Source: Novymonas esmeraldas (taxonomy: Eukaryota; Euglenozoa; Kinetoplastea; Trypanosomatida; Trypanosomatidae). From it: a DNA stretch of 64,000 nt. Each line of letters starts with the position of its first letter. Position 1 is the first letter of the stretch. The stretch lies in contig JAECZO010000035.1 in the NCBI GenBank assembly GCA_019188245.1, positions 124,001-188,000 of the forward strand, in the 5' to 3' direction. The translations under genes were made by a program, and so were the position numbers. The notes beneath the pieces are model-generated. The model was not told the origin of the DNA. It saw only the letters and a list, made by a program, of their open reading frames with translations, and made no database searches. Shown here piece after piece: positions 42,598 through 52,653 of the stretch.

Positions 42598-44826
42598 TCA
42601 CGAGTACGGCAGCTGCGGCAGGCGGCACCGCTCCCAGAAGCGCCGACAGCGCTCTGTAGTGCCAGTCAGCGCACGCGTGGTCCGCGCGCCGTCCCTGCCC
42701 CGGCGTCGCGTCTGAGGAACAGGCGGTGCAGCGGCCCTCATCGCCATCGCCGCCGCGTACTCCGCGGTGTCAGAGGGGAACGGCGGCGCGTAGGCGTGCG
42801 GAGGGCAGCCGGCGGCGCCGGGGTGCATCGACGGCGCTCGCAGCGGCGGCGGGGTCGCCCCGTGTAGGCCACCAACGCTCATCTGGCCCGGCGTGCCCAC
42901 CATCCACGGGAAGGCGGAGGCGCCGGCCACCGGCACGAGGGGACTCTGCGGGGCCAACGGAGGCAGACCCGCTGCGTAGCCGACGTGCTCGTCCACCGCC
43001 GCGCCGGCGGTGCTGAGCTCTGCCGGACCTCCTGTGCGATAGGAGACACCCCAGCCCGCCGGCCACGCCGGCTCGTGCGCCGTGTGTGGGAGGCACCACT
43101 GGTCATGCGGCGCCGACCACCACGTCAGCGCAGCGCCATCGCCGCCACACCCCTGTCGTCCGTCGCAAGCGAGTGCAGTGGACGGCAGCTGCCGGGCATC
43201 GCGAGCGGTGACAGGCGCCCAGTCCGCGGCAGGTGCGGTGTTCACGAGCGCTACCCGCTCCCACATGCCCTCGAGGGCCGGCGCCGCCTCGTGGTATGGG
43301 TACAGGCAGCCCACCGCCCCTGCAGCAGCAGTCCCACACACGTCCATCGCACCGGGTGCGAGCGGCGGGTCCCTCTGGCCGGGTTGGTGCCACGCCAGTG
43401 GGTTATCCTCGAAGACAGACGCCGGCGCGCGCAACGGCCCTGCATCAGCAATCGCGGCTGCTGTCGATGTGCCGGCGGCGTCGTACGGCGCAGCCCACGG
43501 AGGCCACCGACACACGTCGTTACCGTGCGGTAGTGCCGATGCCATCTCCACGACGCCGCTGCCGCCGCCGTCCCAGAGCACGGCATCGGCAGGCGCGATT
43601 GCATCCGATGCCATGGCATCACCGCACCGCCCCCTGTCTGCGAGGTCGAGCACCACCTCCTCCTCGCCACCGCCCCATCGCGCACGACCGTACTCGTCCG
43701 AGACAGCCACGACGCCGTGCGATGAGGTGGCCGCGTCGCGCGCAGGCCCGTGCCGCGCCCGCCGCAGCGGCAGCCGCACCGCCGCGCAGTCGACGGACGC
43801 TTCCGAGAATGCAAAGTGCGCCGTGAAGCCGCGGCACCGCCGCTGCGAGCCGCGAGATTGGTCGTGCGCCACCGCAGCAGCAGCAGCAGCAGCCGGAGCA
43901 GCAGCAGCAGCGGGGCTGCCCCATCGCCACTCCTCTGCCCTCGTCTGTTGTGCGTCAAGGTGCTGCCGCTGCCGCTGCCGCCGTCGGAGGCACTGCACCT
44001 TCGCGTACGTATCCGCCTCGCCCTCCTCCTCCCCATCGTCCGGTCGCCAACTGGCCGCTGACCGCACACCAGGAGTGCCTGAGCCGCGAGACAGCGATGT
44101 GGCACGCTGGTACAGCCTGTCGTGCTGGCCCCTGTCGTGCCGCCGCCGCCGCGCTGCACCATGATCTGGAGAAGTCCGACGCGCTCTCTTGCGCGCCGCC
44201 TCCGCCTCGAGCGCCTCGACGAGTCGCTCGGCGTGCAGCGTCGAGGAGGAGTGCGACGACGACGGTGCTGCGGTGGCCCGCCGAGCCGCGGCGGTCCGCT
44301 CCAGCGGCGGTGGGACCGGCGACACGGCTGCGTCAGTGGACACCGCCGCCGCAGACATCGGCGGGGCCGAGGGGACACGGGGACAGCTCCGGCGAGGACT
44401 GGAAGACGGGAGAGACGGGGGCGGCGGCGGACTCGAGGCGACCTCTGCGAAGACCTCGTGGCCGTCAGCGCTGACCGCAGCGACCGCCGCCGCCGACGTG
44501 CTCTCCGTCACCGCGCCGGCGTTCGTCGACGGCGGCACCGCATCACCCGCCGCAGAGGTGGTGGTCGTCTCCACCGTGACAGCGCGTCCCCCGGCAGGCG
44601 CCTCCCGCGCCGTCGCCGTCTGCGCGGACTGCGGCAGATCGGTGCGCGCCTCTGATAGAGTCGCGGCAGGGACGGCGGTGGGCCGGCCAGACCAGCCACT
44701 GTGCAGCGAGCGACGTGCGAGGAGCAGACGTGCCGGTCCACCGCCGCCGCCGCTGCCGCTGCCGCTCGCCTGCTCTCGTGACACACGCTCTGCACGCGCC
44801 CGCGTGCCGGCAGTCCATCGGAACAT
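42598..44826 (-). CDS. Unrecognised low-complexity protein, 742 residues
   Basis: I recognise no domain. The ATG at 44826 is chosen because upstream codons cross repeat-rich, non-coding-looking sequence. The N-terminus MFRWTAGTRARAERVSREQ is basic and amphipathic and, with RRSLHSGW at about 42-49, resembles a mitochondrial presequence. The protein is rich in Ala, Pro, Ser and Arg, with a likely helix (ERLVEALEAEAARKRARR, about 205-222) that ends in a possible nuclear signal. There is an alanine run near 300-325. The C-terminal third (about 430-742) is richer in Trp, His, Pro and Tyr (DNPLAWHQPGQRDPPLAPG; WERVALVNTAP), suggesting conserved short motifs. The third-position GC bias of the frame is like its neighbours, which supports it as a gene. 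Confidence 0.65.
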   Translation of the reverse strand: MFRWTAGTRARAERVSREQASGSGSGGGGGPARLLLARRSLHSGWSGRPTAVPAATLSEARTDLPQSAQTATAREAPAGGRAVTVETTTTSAAGDAVPPSTNAGAVTESTSAAAVAAVSADGHEVFAEVASSPPPPPSLPSSSPRRSCPRVPSAPPMSAAAVSTDAAVSPVPPPLERTAAARRATAAPSSSHSSSTLHAERLVEALEAEAARKRARRTSPDHGAARRRRHDRGQHDRLYQRATSLSRGSGTPGVRSAASWRPDDGEEEGEADTYAKVQCLRRRQRQRQHLDAQQTRAEEWRWGSPAAAAAPAAAAAAAVAHDQSRGSQRRCRGFTAHFAFSEASVDCAAVRLPLRRARHGPARDAATSSHGVVAVSDEYGRARWGGGEEEVVLDLADRGRCGDAMASDAIAPADAVLWDGGGSGVVEMASALPHGNDVCRWPPWAAPYDAAGTSTAAAIADAGPLRAPASVFEDNPLAWHQPGQRDPPLAPGAMDVCGTAAAGAVGCLYPYHEAAPALEGMWERVALVNTAPAADWAPVTARDARQLPSTALACDGRQGCGGDGAALTWWSAPHDQWCLPHTAHEPAWPAGWGVSYRTGGPAELSTAGAAVDEHVGYAAGLPPLAPQSPLVPVAGASAFPWMVGTPGQMSVGGLHGATPPPLRAPSMHPGAAGCPPHAYAPPFPSDTAEYAAAMAMRAAAPPVPQTRRRGRDGARTTRALTGTTERCRRFWERCRLPQLPYS

Positions 44827-45729
44827 CGACGTCCACGACTCGTGCAAGGACTGGGCGGTGTGGGGGAGAAGAGATGTGCGGAGAGGTCGACGAGCCACCA
44901 GCTGACGATGCACCGCTGCACGTACCACCGGTGTGCAAGACAGCGCCAGAGAGGAGGAAGAGTCTATCCGCGAGTGAGTGTGTGTGTGCGTGTGAAGAGA
45001 ATAGAGAGGCAAGGAGGAGAACGAGGGAGTCGCAAAGATGCCTCTATCCACAACACGAGAGGGTGCATGTACGCGGCCATGGTCGCCGGTGGCCCGTCTT
45101 GGTCAGAGGTGTGGGAGGAGGAGGGACAACGGCGGACCCGCCGTGTGCGACAGCGAGCCCACACATCACTCTCCACCCACCCTCTTCGATCGTCCACACC
45201 GCGGCGGAGCGCAGCGACGTTGCTGCTGCCGCTGTTGTTGTTGTTGCCGATACATCAGACGACCGGCGCCGTTCCGGGTGAAAGCGGAGGAGCACAAACG
45301 ACCCAACTCCACGTGCGCGCTGACGCCGCATCTGCACCGCTGCTCTCCTCCTCCGCCCCCCCCCCCCTCCGTCCTCAGTGCACACCGCTCGACAGCTGAG
45401 AAGGGGCGGGGAGTAGAGAAACAGAGGAGCAACCACGGCCGTGTGCACACTTCAAGGCAGACACACACACACACACACGCACACGCACACACACGCGCGC
45501 GCATACTCACGATTGAATGAGGGGGGAGAGACACACGGAAACGCAAGTGTAAAACACACTACGCGCTGACGCTACAGCGCAGGCAACGGCGTTCGCAAAC
45601 ACACACACACAAACAAAAAAAAAAAAAACACACACAACACACAAATGCACCTGGAACACGTGAACGCACGCGCAGCCATGCCCGGTCGCCCCTCTCTCCC
45701 TCAGGTCACCCATGTGGTTAGCGAGCGCC
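44827..45729. other. Intergenic: DUF789 gene to unknown gene
   Basis: A 903 nt gap. It holds a C12 run on plus (45356-45367), CA repeats at about 45462-45500 and 45600-45612, an A14 run at 45615-45628 just 3' of the DUF789-gene stop, and short complex stretches at about 44840-45350. No gene is supported. Confidence 0.7.
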
Positions 45730-48700
45730 TCAGGTGGTACAGTAGACGGTGGCGAGCGCCGTGAGCGAGGTGTCGTACTGCGCCCACTGGTAGTAGTCCA
45801 ACAGTCCTGCAATCACGCGAGCTGTCGGGTGGCAAAGGGCGCTGCTGGTGCCCCCGGCCACCACAACACAGCCGCCCCGCGGCTCGCGCGCCGCACGTGT
45901 CTGCCCCTCCTCCCGCCGTTTGTCGTCTGCGCCGGCGGCACCGGCGGCACCGGCGCTGTCCTCCACGGCAGCGTCGAGGTTCGCTGCCTCGCGCACCGCG
46001 CGGTACTGCCGCGCTGCCTCCGCCATCAGCTCCACGCCTTTGCCCACATAGGACGACCACGGCTGCGTCACGCCGGCGGCACCGCGACCCGCGCCTACGC
46101 TGCCGCCGGATGTCGCCAGGTCTGGCGACTCGGAGTCACGCAACCGCGCGCGCTGCGCCGCCGCCACCGTCTCCTCCAGCACCGCCGAGAGAGGGTTGGC
46201 AAGGGGACTGGGTCGTGCACCCGCAGCCGCCTCGGCGTCGCCGCCGTCGTCCTCGTCCCGGCGCCCCGCAGCAGCAGCACCAGCAGCAGCAGTAGCAGTG
46301 GCCACGGCAGCAGATGTGGGCGGCCGGCGCTCCCACTCGTTGAAGGCGTCCCAGCACATCAGCTGAAGGGCCGTGACGACAAGGAAGAGAGGCGCGTAGA
46401 AGGCGTACGAGCTCATACGGTCGCCACTGCCGCCGCCACCGTTGCCGCCGCCGACGCCCGCGATGCTCGGCCCGGGCCCGTCGCCGCCGCCGCCGCCACC
46501 CATCCCAGCTGTGTTGTTGCTGATGCCGCCGCCGCCGTGGTGGTGCTGGTGGTGGTGGTGGCGCGACTCCGTGAGCGAGGTGTCGTACACGGGCCTGTAC
46601 CACACCTCGGAGCGGCACCGGTTGGGGATGAGGCCAACGATGGGAATGCGCACAGACGCGGCCGCCGTCGCCGGCCGTGAGCCCGATGGTGCCGCCGCTG
46701 GGGCGGAGTAGGGAGCGGCGAGTGCGCCGGCAGCTGCGGCGGCGCCGCCTCCGGTGACGCCACCGCCAGCAGCGGCGCCGGCGTACGCGTCGCGCACACG
46801 CATGCGGGCCTCACCGTTGACGCTGAAGGCGAAGCTCTCCGTTGTGCGGTTCGACGCGCAGCCCGTCTGGCCGTCCTCCCACGAGTTGCGTCCGCGACTC
46901 ACGGACGCGCAGGAGGACGAGACGTTGTCGGGCTCGTCGTCCTCGCCGCCGACGGAGAGCGCGGACATGACGTGTGTCATCGGTGGCAGCGAGACCCACC
47001 GCGCGACGTGGTAGTGCCGCTGCAGACTCCACAGATCGAAGGACAGCGCGGCGCGGTCGCCGCGGAAGACCGGACTGTTCCACGAGCTGTTCATCGCCGC
47101 CCCCTCACTCTTGCTGGCGAACGGCACGAACAGGTGCCGCGGCGCACGCAGGAGGTAGTAAGCGAGGAACGTGCCGCAGCTGTGCTTGGCGGCGTGGCCG
47201 CCGCAGAAGACGGGCTGCCACATGAGAGCCACCCACGACTGGTGGTCCACGTCGGCTGTGGTGGCGGTCAGGAGGTCCGCGTAGCTCTCGTCCCCCCGCG
47301 CCAGCTCCAGAACCTGCTCTGTGATGACGCTGCGGTTGTTCGGCCGATCGGCGGCGCTCCAGGTGAGGACGCCATCCTCCTCCGCGTAGGAGGCGTGTGC
47401 CGCGGTTGCCTCCTCCCGACGCCGCTGACGGCGAACCTCGCGCAGCGCGGCGAGCCGCTTGTACGCCGGGGAGGCGGGGTGGAAGCGGATACGGAAGCCG
47501 CTCAGCAGCGGCGTGTACACGAGCTCGCTCTCGGCGGGCCGCATCGGCGCGGGGTAGATCGGCTCCGCCAGGCCAACGACGCAGCCGAAGGGGCGGTCGA
47601 AGCTCTGCCAGATGGACTGGAGCGTCACCACCGGCTCACAGTAGGACTCACCGGTGAAGTCCCAGTAGCGCGATCGATCCGCCTCGGCTGGACGAGGCAA
47701 CGGCGACACGGACCCGTCCAGGCCGCCGCTGCCGCTCGTCGTGCGGACGTTGTCACCCGCGCCACCGCCGCGGGTGACGCGAGTGCCTGGCGAGTACGGT
47801 GGCTGACTGCCCCCCAGACCACCACCGCCACCGCCACCGCCACCCGGCGGCGAGGCAGGCTCGGGCGAGCCGCGAGCACGCAGCAGATGGCACTGGTTCT
47901 CGTGGCGCGGAAACTCCAAATCGCTGGCGACGGGCACCTGCGGGGACAGCGCATCCACAAGACATGCGATGTTGCCGAAGGAGCTGGCGTTGAAGCACAT
48001 GGCGGCGTGGAACTCCTCCAACAGCAACTCCTGCCCGACGTGTTGCTCGTAGATGAACGGCGGCCGCGTCGGCTGCGGCGGCATGGGGTAGCGTCCGCTC
48101 GCCTGGGACGTGTTCTGGCTGCCACCGCCGTTACCACCACCACCACCGCCGCCGCCACCGCAACTGTGGTAGCCGTTGGGGTGCGAGGGACTGGCGTAGC
48201 GGTGGTGCACCGGGGTGCTGGCGTGCTGCGTGCTCGCTGCGTTGGTGTTGGCGTTGGCGTTCGCGGCACCGCCAGTGCTGCCGTGGTGGCTGCCGCCGCT
48301 GTGTGGGCTTGTTGCAGCACGACCCCCGACCCCGCTGGTCGCGACACGCGGGTGCTGCTGCCGCTGCTGCTGGGCAGTGGGTGACACGGCCAGAGAGCCG
48401 GGCCGGGTAGAGGCGCCGGTGAGGTGCGCGGCGTTGCCGTGACTCGGTGTGTTAAGGAATGTGGAGCCGTACACCGCCGTGGCAGGCGAAGACGTGACGG
48501 AGGCGCTGCCCGGCGAGCTCATGTGGTGGTGGTGCTCACTGCTGACGCCCCCGATCCCCCCGCCGTGCTGCGGTGAGTGCTGTTGTGGCTGTGACGTGTG
48601 TGCTTGTCGACGAGGCCCGTCACCGGTGCTGTGGTGGCGGTACGACAGCCACTCGTCCGAGTCCTCCGACGCAGCCTCCCCCGCTGCGTGGCTGGCGCGG

Positions 48701-51700
48701 CCCACATCCTGCTCCGGTGCGCCGTGGTGGCGATGGTGCAGCTGCGGCGGCGCCGGCCCTTGCACCATGGTCGCGGCGGCGCCACTACCGGTGGAGTGCA
48801 GGTACGGTGTGCTGCGTCCGCCGCTGCTGACGTGACGCGGCGGTGCCACGACGCTCGCCCCGCCGTCTGGCGACTCGGTCACGTCGACAGCCGCGGCGGC
48901 AGCGGCGGCGCTGCCGCTCGTCGCCTGTGGAACGGCGGCGGCGCTCGCTGCCAAGGCGGCGGGCTGGAGGAAGAGCGACGCGCCGTGGTGCGCGTGTCGG
49001 TGATGCTGCGGCATCGCCGCCGTGGCCGACGCCGCGGCGGAGCCGAGGGTTGACCTCCGCATGTGGTGGTTGTGGTGGTGGTGGTGAGCAAAGGGGGGCG
49101 TGTGGAGAGGTCGACCGCCGGCGGAGAGCGGGGATCGGTCGGACACCGTGGCGGAGGAGCGAAGCGGGGAGGCGGTGCGAGTCAGCGCCGGGGCAGCGGC
49201 AGCGAGCACATCAGCGGTGAGAGGCCCGGTTGAGGGCAGTCTGCCGTGGCGATCGGCCATCGAGCCGAGGCCGTCGCCGGCGGCTCCGCCCGCGTCCCTC
49301 TGATTGTCCGCATCGCCGTCGCACGCGTTCCTGCGGTCGCCGCTGCCACCGCGCGGGCTCCCCAACACACGCTCTCTCTCCTCCGCGCCGCCGCCGCTCG
49401 ACACCCGCGGCCCATCGCGACCGAGGAGGCGCCGCACCGGCGCATAGAAGGCCGGCAGCATCTGGGACGCCGAAGGGGAGAGAGACGATGGCGGAGTGCG
49501 CGCCGCCGCCGCCGCGGTGCCCTCCGCCCCGCCGGCGTTGGCCGCACCCGCCGGCGACGACGCGGACGCACCACTCCCGTGCACCTGCGCCGCCTGCTCG
49601 ACCATGGCCCCGCAGATGAACGTGTGGAACGGCGCGCCGACGCACTGAGTCAGCGGAGAGCGGCGCAGAAAGCTCGGTGCCCCGCCACTGGCGCTGCCGC
49701 CGCTCCCGTGCGAGGTGGAGCCCGCGTGGGCGGCGCTGGCGCTGCTGCTGCTCGTACGCTTTGGTTGGTCAAGGCTGCTGCTGTCCTCCGCCGCGCCAGC
49801 GCCGCGGCGATCCGCCTGGCCGGTGGCCATCGCTGGCGTGACAGTTCCACGCCGCCGCCCCGCAACGGCGACGACAGACTGCTCAGCGCACACCTCATCG
49901 TCGCCGCCGTCGTGCGGTGCGACAGCGACGCCTGCCCGCTGCGGCGCCGCTCGCATCGGTGGCCGCTCCGGGCCTCTCTGCTCGAGAGCGAGGGAGGGCT
50001 CTTGGGCGGTGGTGCTCTTGGCCTCGCTGTTCCCTCCCCTCTTCCCCCTCCTCCTCGACGGCGAAGCTGCTGGGGCAGGGATGCCACCGCCACCGCGGCT
50101 GGCCTCGCCGTGCTCGCTGCTGCTGCTTCGGTTGCGGCCGCCGCCGTGCGCCGCTACTCCAAGCGTTGACTCGCGGGGCACTTGTGTGCTGGAGAACTCC
50201 TCCTCCGGCACGTCGTCCCAGTCGCCGCGCTCGTCGATGACGTCGCTGCGCCACGGCGTCGCTGCCGCCTGCTTCTTTGGTGTGTAGTCGGTCTGGCGAC
50301 CGGGTGCCGCAGCAGCTCCCCCACTGGACCCCGCCTGCGCTCTCTGCTGTGATGGTGGCGGATAGCTGTCGTACACTGGATACGACGGCTGTGGCTGCTG
50401 TTGTTGGTGCTGCTGGTGCTGCTGCTGCTGCAGCTGCGAGTCTGGCATTGTGTAGCTAGCACCGCCGTGGCGAGCATCTGCCACGTAGGCGCTGCCTCCT
50501 CTCTGGCCCGACGGTGGATGGGTTGCGCTGCCGCCGCTGCTCCTCTGTTGGCCACCGCCGGTGGAGGAGGGCGAGATCCATTGCGGCTCGCCGGCGTTGT
50601 GGTATGCGTGATAGGACATGGACAGCTGCTGCGGTAGTGCGTAGCCCCCGGCGTAGTAGTTGTCGCGGTAACCGCTGGAGGGGTAGCCGTGGAACTGCTG
50701 CCCACTGGTGCCGCTGGCAGCGTCTACCCCACTGAGATGCCTCTGCTGCAGCTGCATCGGCGAAGCATAGCTGTTGAGCGGCGCTGTCTGGACGCTGGAC
50801 GTGGCGGCACCATCACTGACGCCGTCAGCGTATGATACGCCGCGTGTGTGCCCCGTCAGCGGTGGATTCGACACAGCGTAGCCGCCGACACCGTTGTATG
50901 CGTTGTGGTCTGCAGCCCCACCGCCGCCCCCACTGTGTCCTCGGCCACCGCCGCCGCTGCCGCCGCTGCCGTTGTCCACGCCGCTCACGGCGACCCCAGA
51001 CTGCCCGTACACTCCGCTGGTGTAGTGCGCCGTCACTGCACTGCCAGTGGCGTTGCCCTCGCCACCGTACGCACTCGCGGTGGTGCTGCCCGGCGGACTA
51101 GTGCTGCTCGCGACTTGCGGGTCGTTGGTGCCAGTCGCCGCTGCCGCCGCCGCCGAAGAGGAATGCTGAACATCACCGCTGTAGTACACAGGTTGCTGTT
51201 GTAGCTGCGGCTGCTGAGTTGGTTGCTGATACTGCGGATACTGCGGATACTGCTGATATTGTGGATACTGCTGATACTGGTGTGGCTGTTGCGGCGGTTG
51301 TTGTGGTGGTGGTTGAGCTGAGGACGAGCTCTGATTGGCGTACGCAGACTGCTGGTAGTAGCCCTCCGTCGCGCCGGCTTGAACACCGCCCTGCTGCTGT
51401 CCGCTCTGGCCGTAGATGCCGTCCTCCTCCTCAGAGGACGCCAGTGGTGGGTGCCGGTGTGTGTGTTGCTGCGCTGGCGGTTGGTTCTGGAGAGGTGCCG
51501 CGTTGTTGACACTGCTCCCTGTGCGACCGTGGCCGCGGCGATGGCCAGCGACGGCGCCGGTGCCGTGATAGTAGCCGTATTGTGCACCATCACCGCCAGT
51601 CGTCTGCGCAGCCGCGCCGCTCATGGGAGGAAAGCGCTGCTGCTGCTGCTGCTGGTGTGTTGGCGCTTGATGGGGTTGGTGGTTGAAGTGCGAGGGGTAC

Positions 51701-52653
51701 TGTAAGGAAGCGCTGCCACCTTGTTCGGCTGTGGACATCTGTGCCAGGTACTGCTGCTGCTGTTGATGTTGCTGTTGCTGCTGCTGTTGCTGTTGCTGCT
51801 GCTGCTGCTGTTGCTGTTGCTGCTGGTAGTAGTGTTGTTGCTGCTGCTGTTGCGGCGGCTGCTGCTGCGAGGGTGGTTGATACTGGCTTGAGTACTGCGA
51901 GGACGGCTGCTGCGGCTGCGTGGTCGCTGCAGCATAGCTTGACTGCTGATACGGGAGCGAGTACATCGACGCCAGCTGGTTGTCCACCACCCCGGTAGCG
52001 GTGGCGCTGTTGCTGCTGCCCGTCGCCGGCGCTGTCGTCGCACCGTAGGACATGCCCGTGGAGCCGCTCCCGGCGTAGTCGCCGTTGCTGGCGTACTGGC
52101 CGTACACGGTCCCCGCGGCGGCGCTGTTGGTGCCGTAGGTGTAGTAGGAGCCTCCCTGCTCCCCGCCCGCGTAGCCGCTCACGTAGGGGTAGCCGGAGGA
52201 GAGGGGCGGTGACGGTGCCCCGCCGGCGTCCTCGCCCACACCGCCGCCGCCGCCCGCGTCCGTCCGCGGCGGTGCGTGACGGAGGCCGCCGCGCCGTCGC
52301 GAGGATGGATACATGCCACTCCGCCCCACCGACGGCGCCTCCGCCATGGTGGAGGTGGCCGAGGACGTGGTGGCGCCTCCACTGCCGGGGCTGCTCAGGA
52401 GTATGTGAGGGGACTCGACATCGGCGCCGGAGGTCGTCAGCTGCGACCCGGGTGGTAGCGTCAGTTGGTGGCCGCTTGAGCTCACTATGCCACTGCCGCC
52501 ACCGCCCAGAGGTGCCTCGGCGGCCGCCACGCCGGTGTGGTGGCTGTAGGGGGCAGCTTTGCCTTTGCCACCGCCGCTGTGCCGCACTGCAGACGGCGAC
52601 CCGCTCGTCTCGAGAACACCGCCAGTGCCGATGATGTTGTTCGCTCCCTCCAT
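45730..52653 (-). CDS. Very large Q/G/S-rich protein with a DUF789-like domain
   Basis: A 2,307-residue protein starting MEGANNIIGTG. About the first 1,500 residues are Gln, Gly, Ser, Tyr and Pro-rich, with a near-pure glutamine run at about 264-302 and YQQYPQYQQYPQYPQYQQ-type repeats near 465-485; this is prion-like composition typical of RNA-granule proteins. From about 1520 a folded region begins (PPFIYEQHVGQELLLEEFHA). It continues with VTLQSIWQSFDRPFGCVVGL (about 1670-1690), a VYTPLLSGFRIRF strand, SVITEQVLELARGDESYADL and SWVALMWQPVFCGG (about 1803-1816), then GTFLAYYLL. That order (W-x-x-F, YxPxLSxxxI, SWxAxxWxPxx, LxYHxL) matches plant-type DUF789. YAFYAPLFLVVTALQLMCWD near 2081-2100 closes the domain. 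Gly/Asn/His loops interrupt it. Function of DUF789 is unknown; the match is by eye. Confidence 0.65.
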   Translation of the reverse strand: MEGANNIIGTGGVLETSGSPSAVRHSGGGKGKAAPYSHHTGVAAAEAPLGGGGSGIVSSSGHQLTLPPGSQLTTSGADVESPHILLSSPGSGGATTSSATSTMAEAPSVGRSGMYPSSRRRGGLRHAPPRTDAGGGGGVGEDAGGAPSPPLSSGYPYVSGYAGGEQGGSYYTYGTNSAAAGTVYGQYASNGDYAGSGSTGMSYGATTAPATGSSNSATATGVVDNQLASMYSLPYQQSSYAAATTQPQQPSSQYSSQYQPPSQQQPPQQQQQQHYYQQQQQQQQQQQQQQQQQQQHQQQQQYLAQMSTAEQGGSASLQYPSHFNHQPHQAPTHQQQQQQRFPPMSGAAAQTTGGDGAQYGYYHGTGAVAGHRRGHGRTGSSVNNAAPLQNQPPAQQHTHRHPPLASSEEEDGIYGQSGQQQGGVQAGATEGYYQQSAYANQSSSSAQPPPQQPPQQPHQYQQYPQYQQYPQYPQYQQPTQQPQLQQQPVYYSGDVQHSSSAAAAAATGTNDPQVASSTSPPGSTTASAYGGEGNATGSAVTAHYTSGVYGQSGVAVSGVDNGSGGSGGGGRGHSGGGGGAADHNAYNGVGGYAVSNPPLTGHTRGVSYADGVSDGAATSSVQTAPLNSYASPMQLQQRHLSGVDAASGTSGQQFHGYPSSGYRDNYYAGGYALPQQLSMSYHAYHNAGEPQWISPSSTGGGQQRSSGGSATHPPSGQRGGSAYVADARHGGASYTMPDSQLQQQQHQQHQQQQPQPSYPVYDSYPPPSQQRAQAGSSGGAAAAPGRQTDYTPKKQAAATPWRSDVIDERGDWDDVPEEEFSSTQVPRESTLGVAAHGGGRNRSSSSEHGEASRGGGGIPAPAASPSRRRGKRGGNSEAKSTTAQEPSLALEQRGPERPPMRAAPQRAGVAVAPHDGGDDEVCAEQSVVAVAGRRRGTVTPAMATGQADRRGAGAAEDSSSLDQPKRTSSSSASAAHAGSTSHGSGGSASGGAPSFLRRSPLTQCVGAPFHTFICGAMVEQAAQVHGSGASASSPAGAANAGGAEGTAAAAARTPPSSLSPSASQMLPAFYAPVRRLLGRDGPRVSSGGGAEERERVLGSPRGGSGDRRNACDGDADNQRDAGGAAGDGLGSMADRHGRLPSTGPLTADVLAAAAPALTRTASPLRSSATVSDRSPLSAGGRPLHTPPFAHHHHHNHHMRRSTLGSAAASATAAMPQHHRHAHHGASLFLQPAALAASAAAVPQATSGSAAAAAAAVDVTESPDGGASVVAPPRHVSSGGRSTPYLHSTGSGAAATMVQGPAPPQLHHRHHGAPEQDVGRASHAAGEAASEDSDEWLSYRHHSTGDGPRRQAHTSQPQQHSPQHGGGIGGVSSEHHHHMSSPGSASVTSSPATAVYGSTFLNTPSHGNAAHLTGASTRPGSLAVSPTAQQQRQQHPRVATSGVGGRAATSPHSGGSHHGSTGGAANANANTNAASTQHASTPVHHRYASPSHPNGYHSCGGGGGGGGGNGGGSQNTSQASGRYPMPPQPTRPPFIYEQHVGQELLLEEFHAAMCFNASSFGNIACLVDALSPQVPVASDLEFPRHENQCHLLRARGSPEPASPPGGGGGGGGGLGGSQPPYSPGTRVTRGGGAGDNVRTTSGSGGLDGSVSPLPRPAEADRSRYWDFTGESYCEPVVTLQSIWQSFDRPFGCVVGLAEPIYPAPMRPAESELVYTPLLSGFRIRFHPASPAYKRLAALREVRRQRRREEATAAHASYAEEDGVLTWSAADRPNNRSVITEQVLELARGDESYADLLTATTADVDHQSWVALMWQPVFCGGHAAKHSCGTFLAYYLLRAPRHLFVPFASKSEGAAMNSSWNSPVFRGDRAALSFDLWSLQRHYHVARWVSLPPMTHVMSALSVGGEDDEPDNVSSSCASVSRGRNSWEDGQTGCASNRTTESFAFSVNGEARMRVRDAYAGAAAGGGVTGGGAAAAAGALAAPYSAPAAAPSGSRPATAAASVRIPIVGLIPNRCRSEVWYRPVYDTSLTESRHHHHQHHHGGGGISNNTAGMGGGGGGDGPGPSIAGVGGGNGGGGSGDRMSSYAFYAPLFLVVTALQLMCWDAFNEWERRPPTSAAVATATAAAGAAAAGRRDEDDGGDAEAAAGARPSPLANPLSAVLEETVAAAQRARLRDSESPDLATSGGSVGAGRGAAGVTQPWSSYVGKGVELMAEAARQYRAVREAANLDAAVEDSAGAAGAAGADDKRREEGQTRAAREPRGGCVVVAGGTSSALCHPTARVIAGLLDYYQWAQYDTSLTALATVYCTT

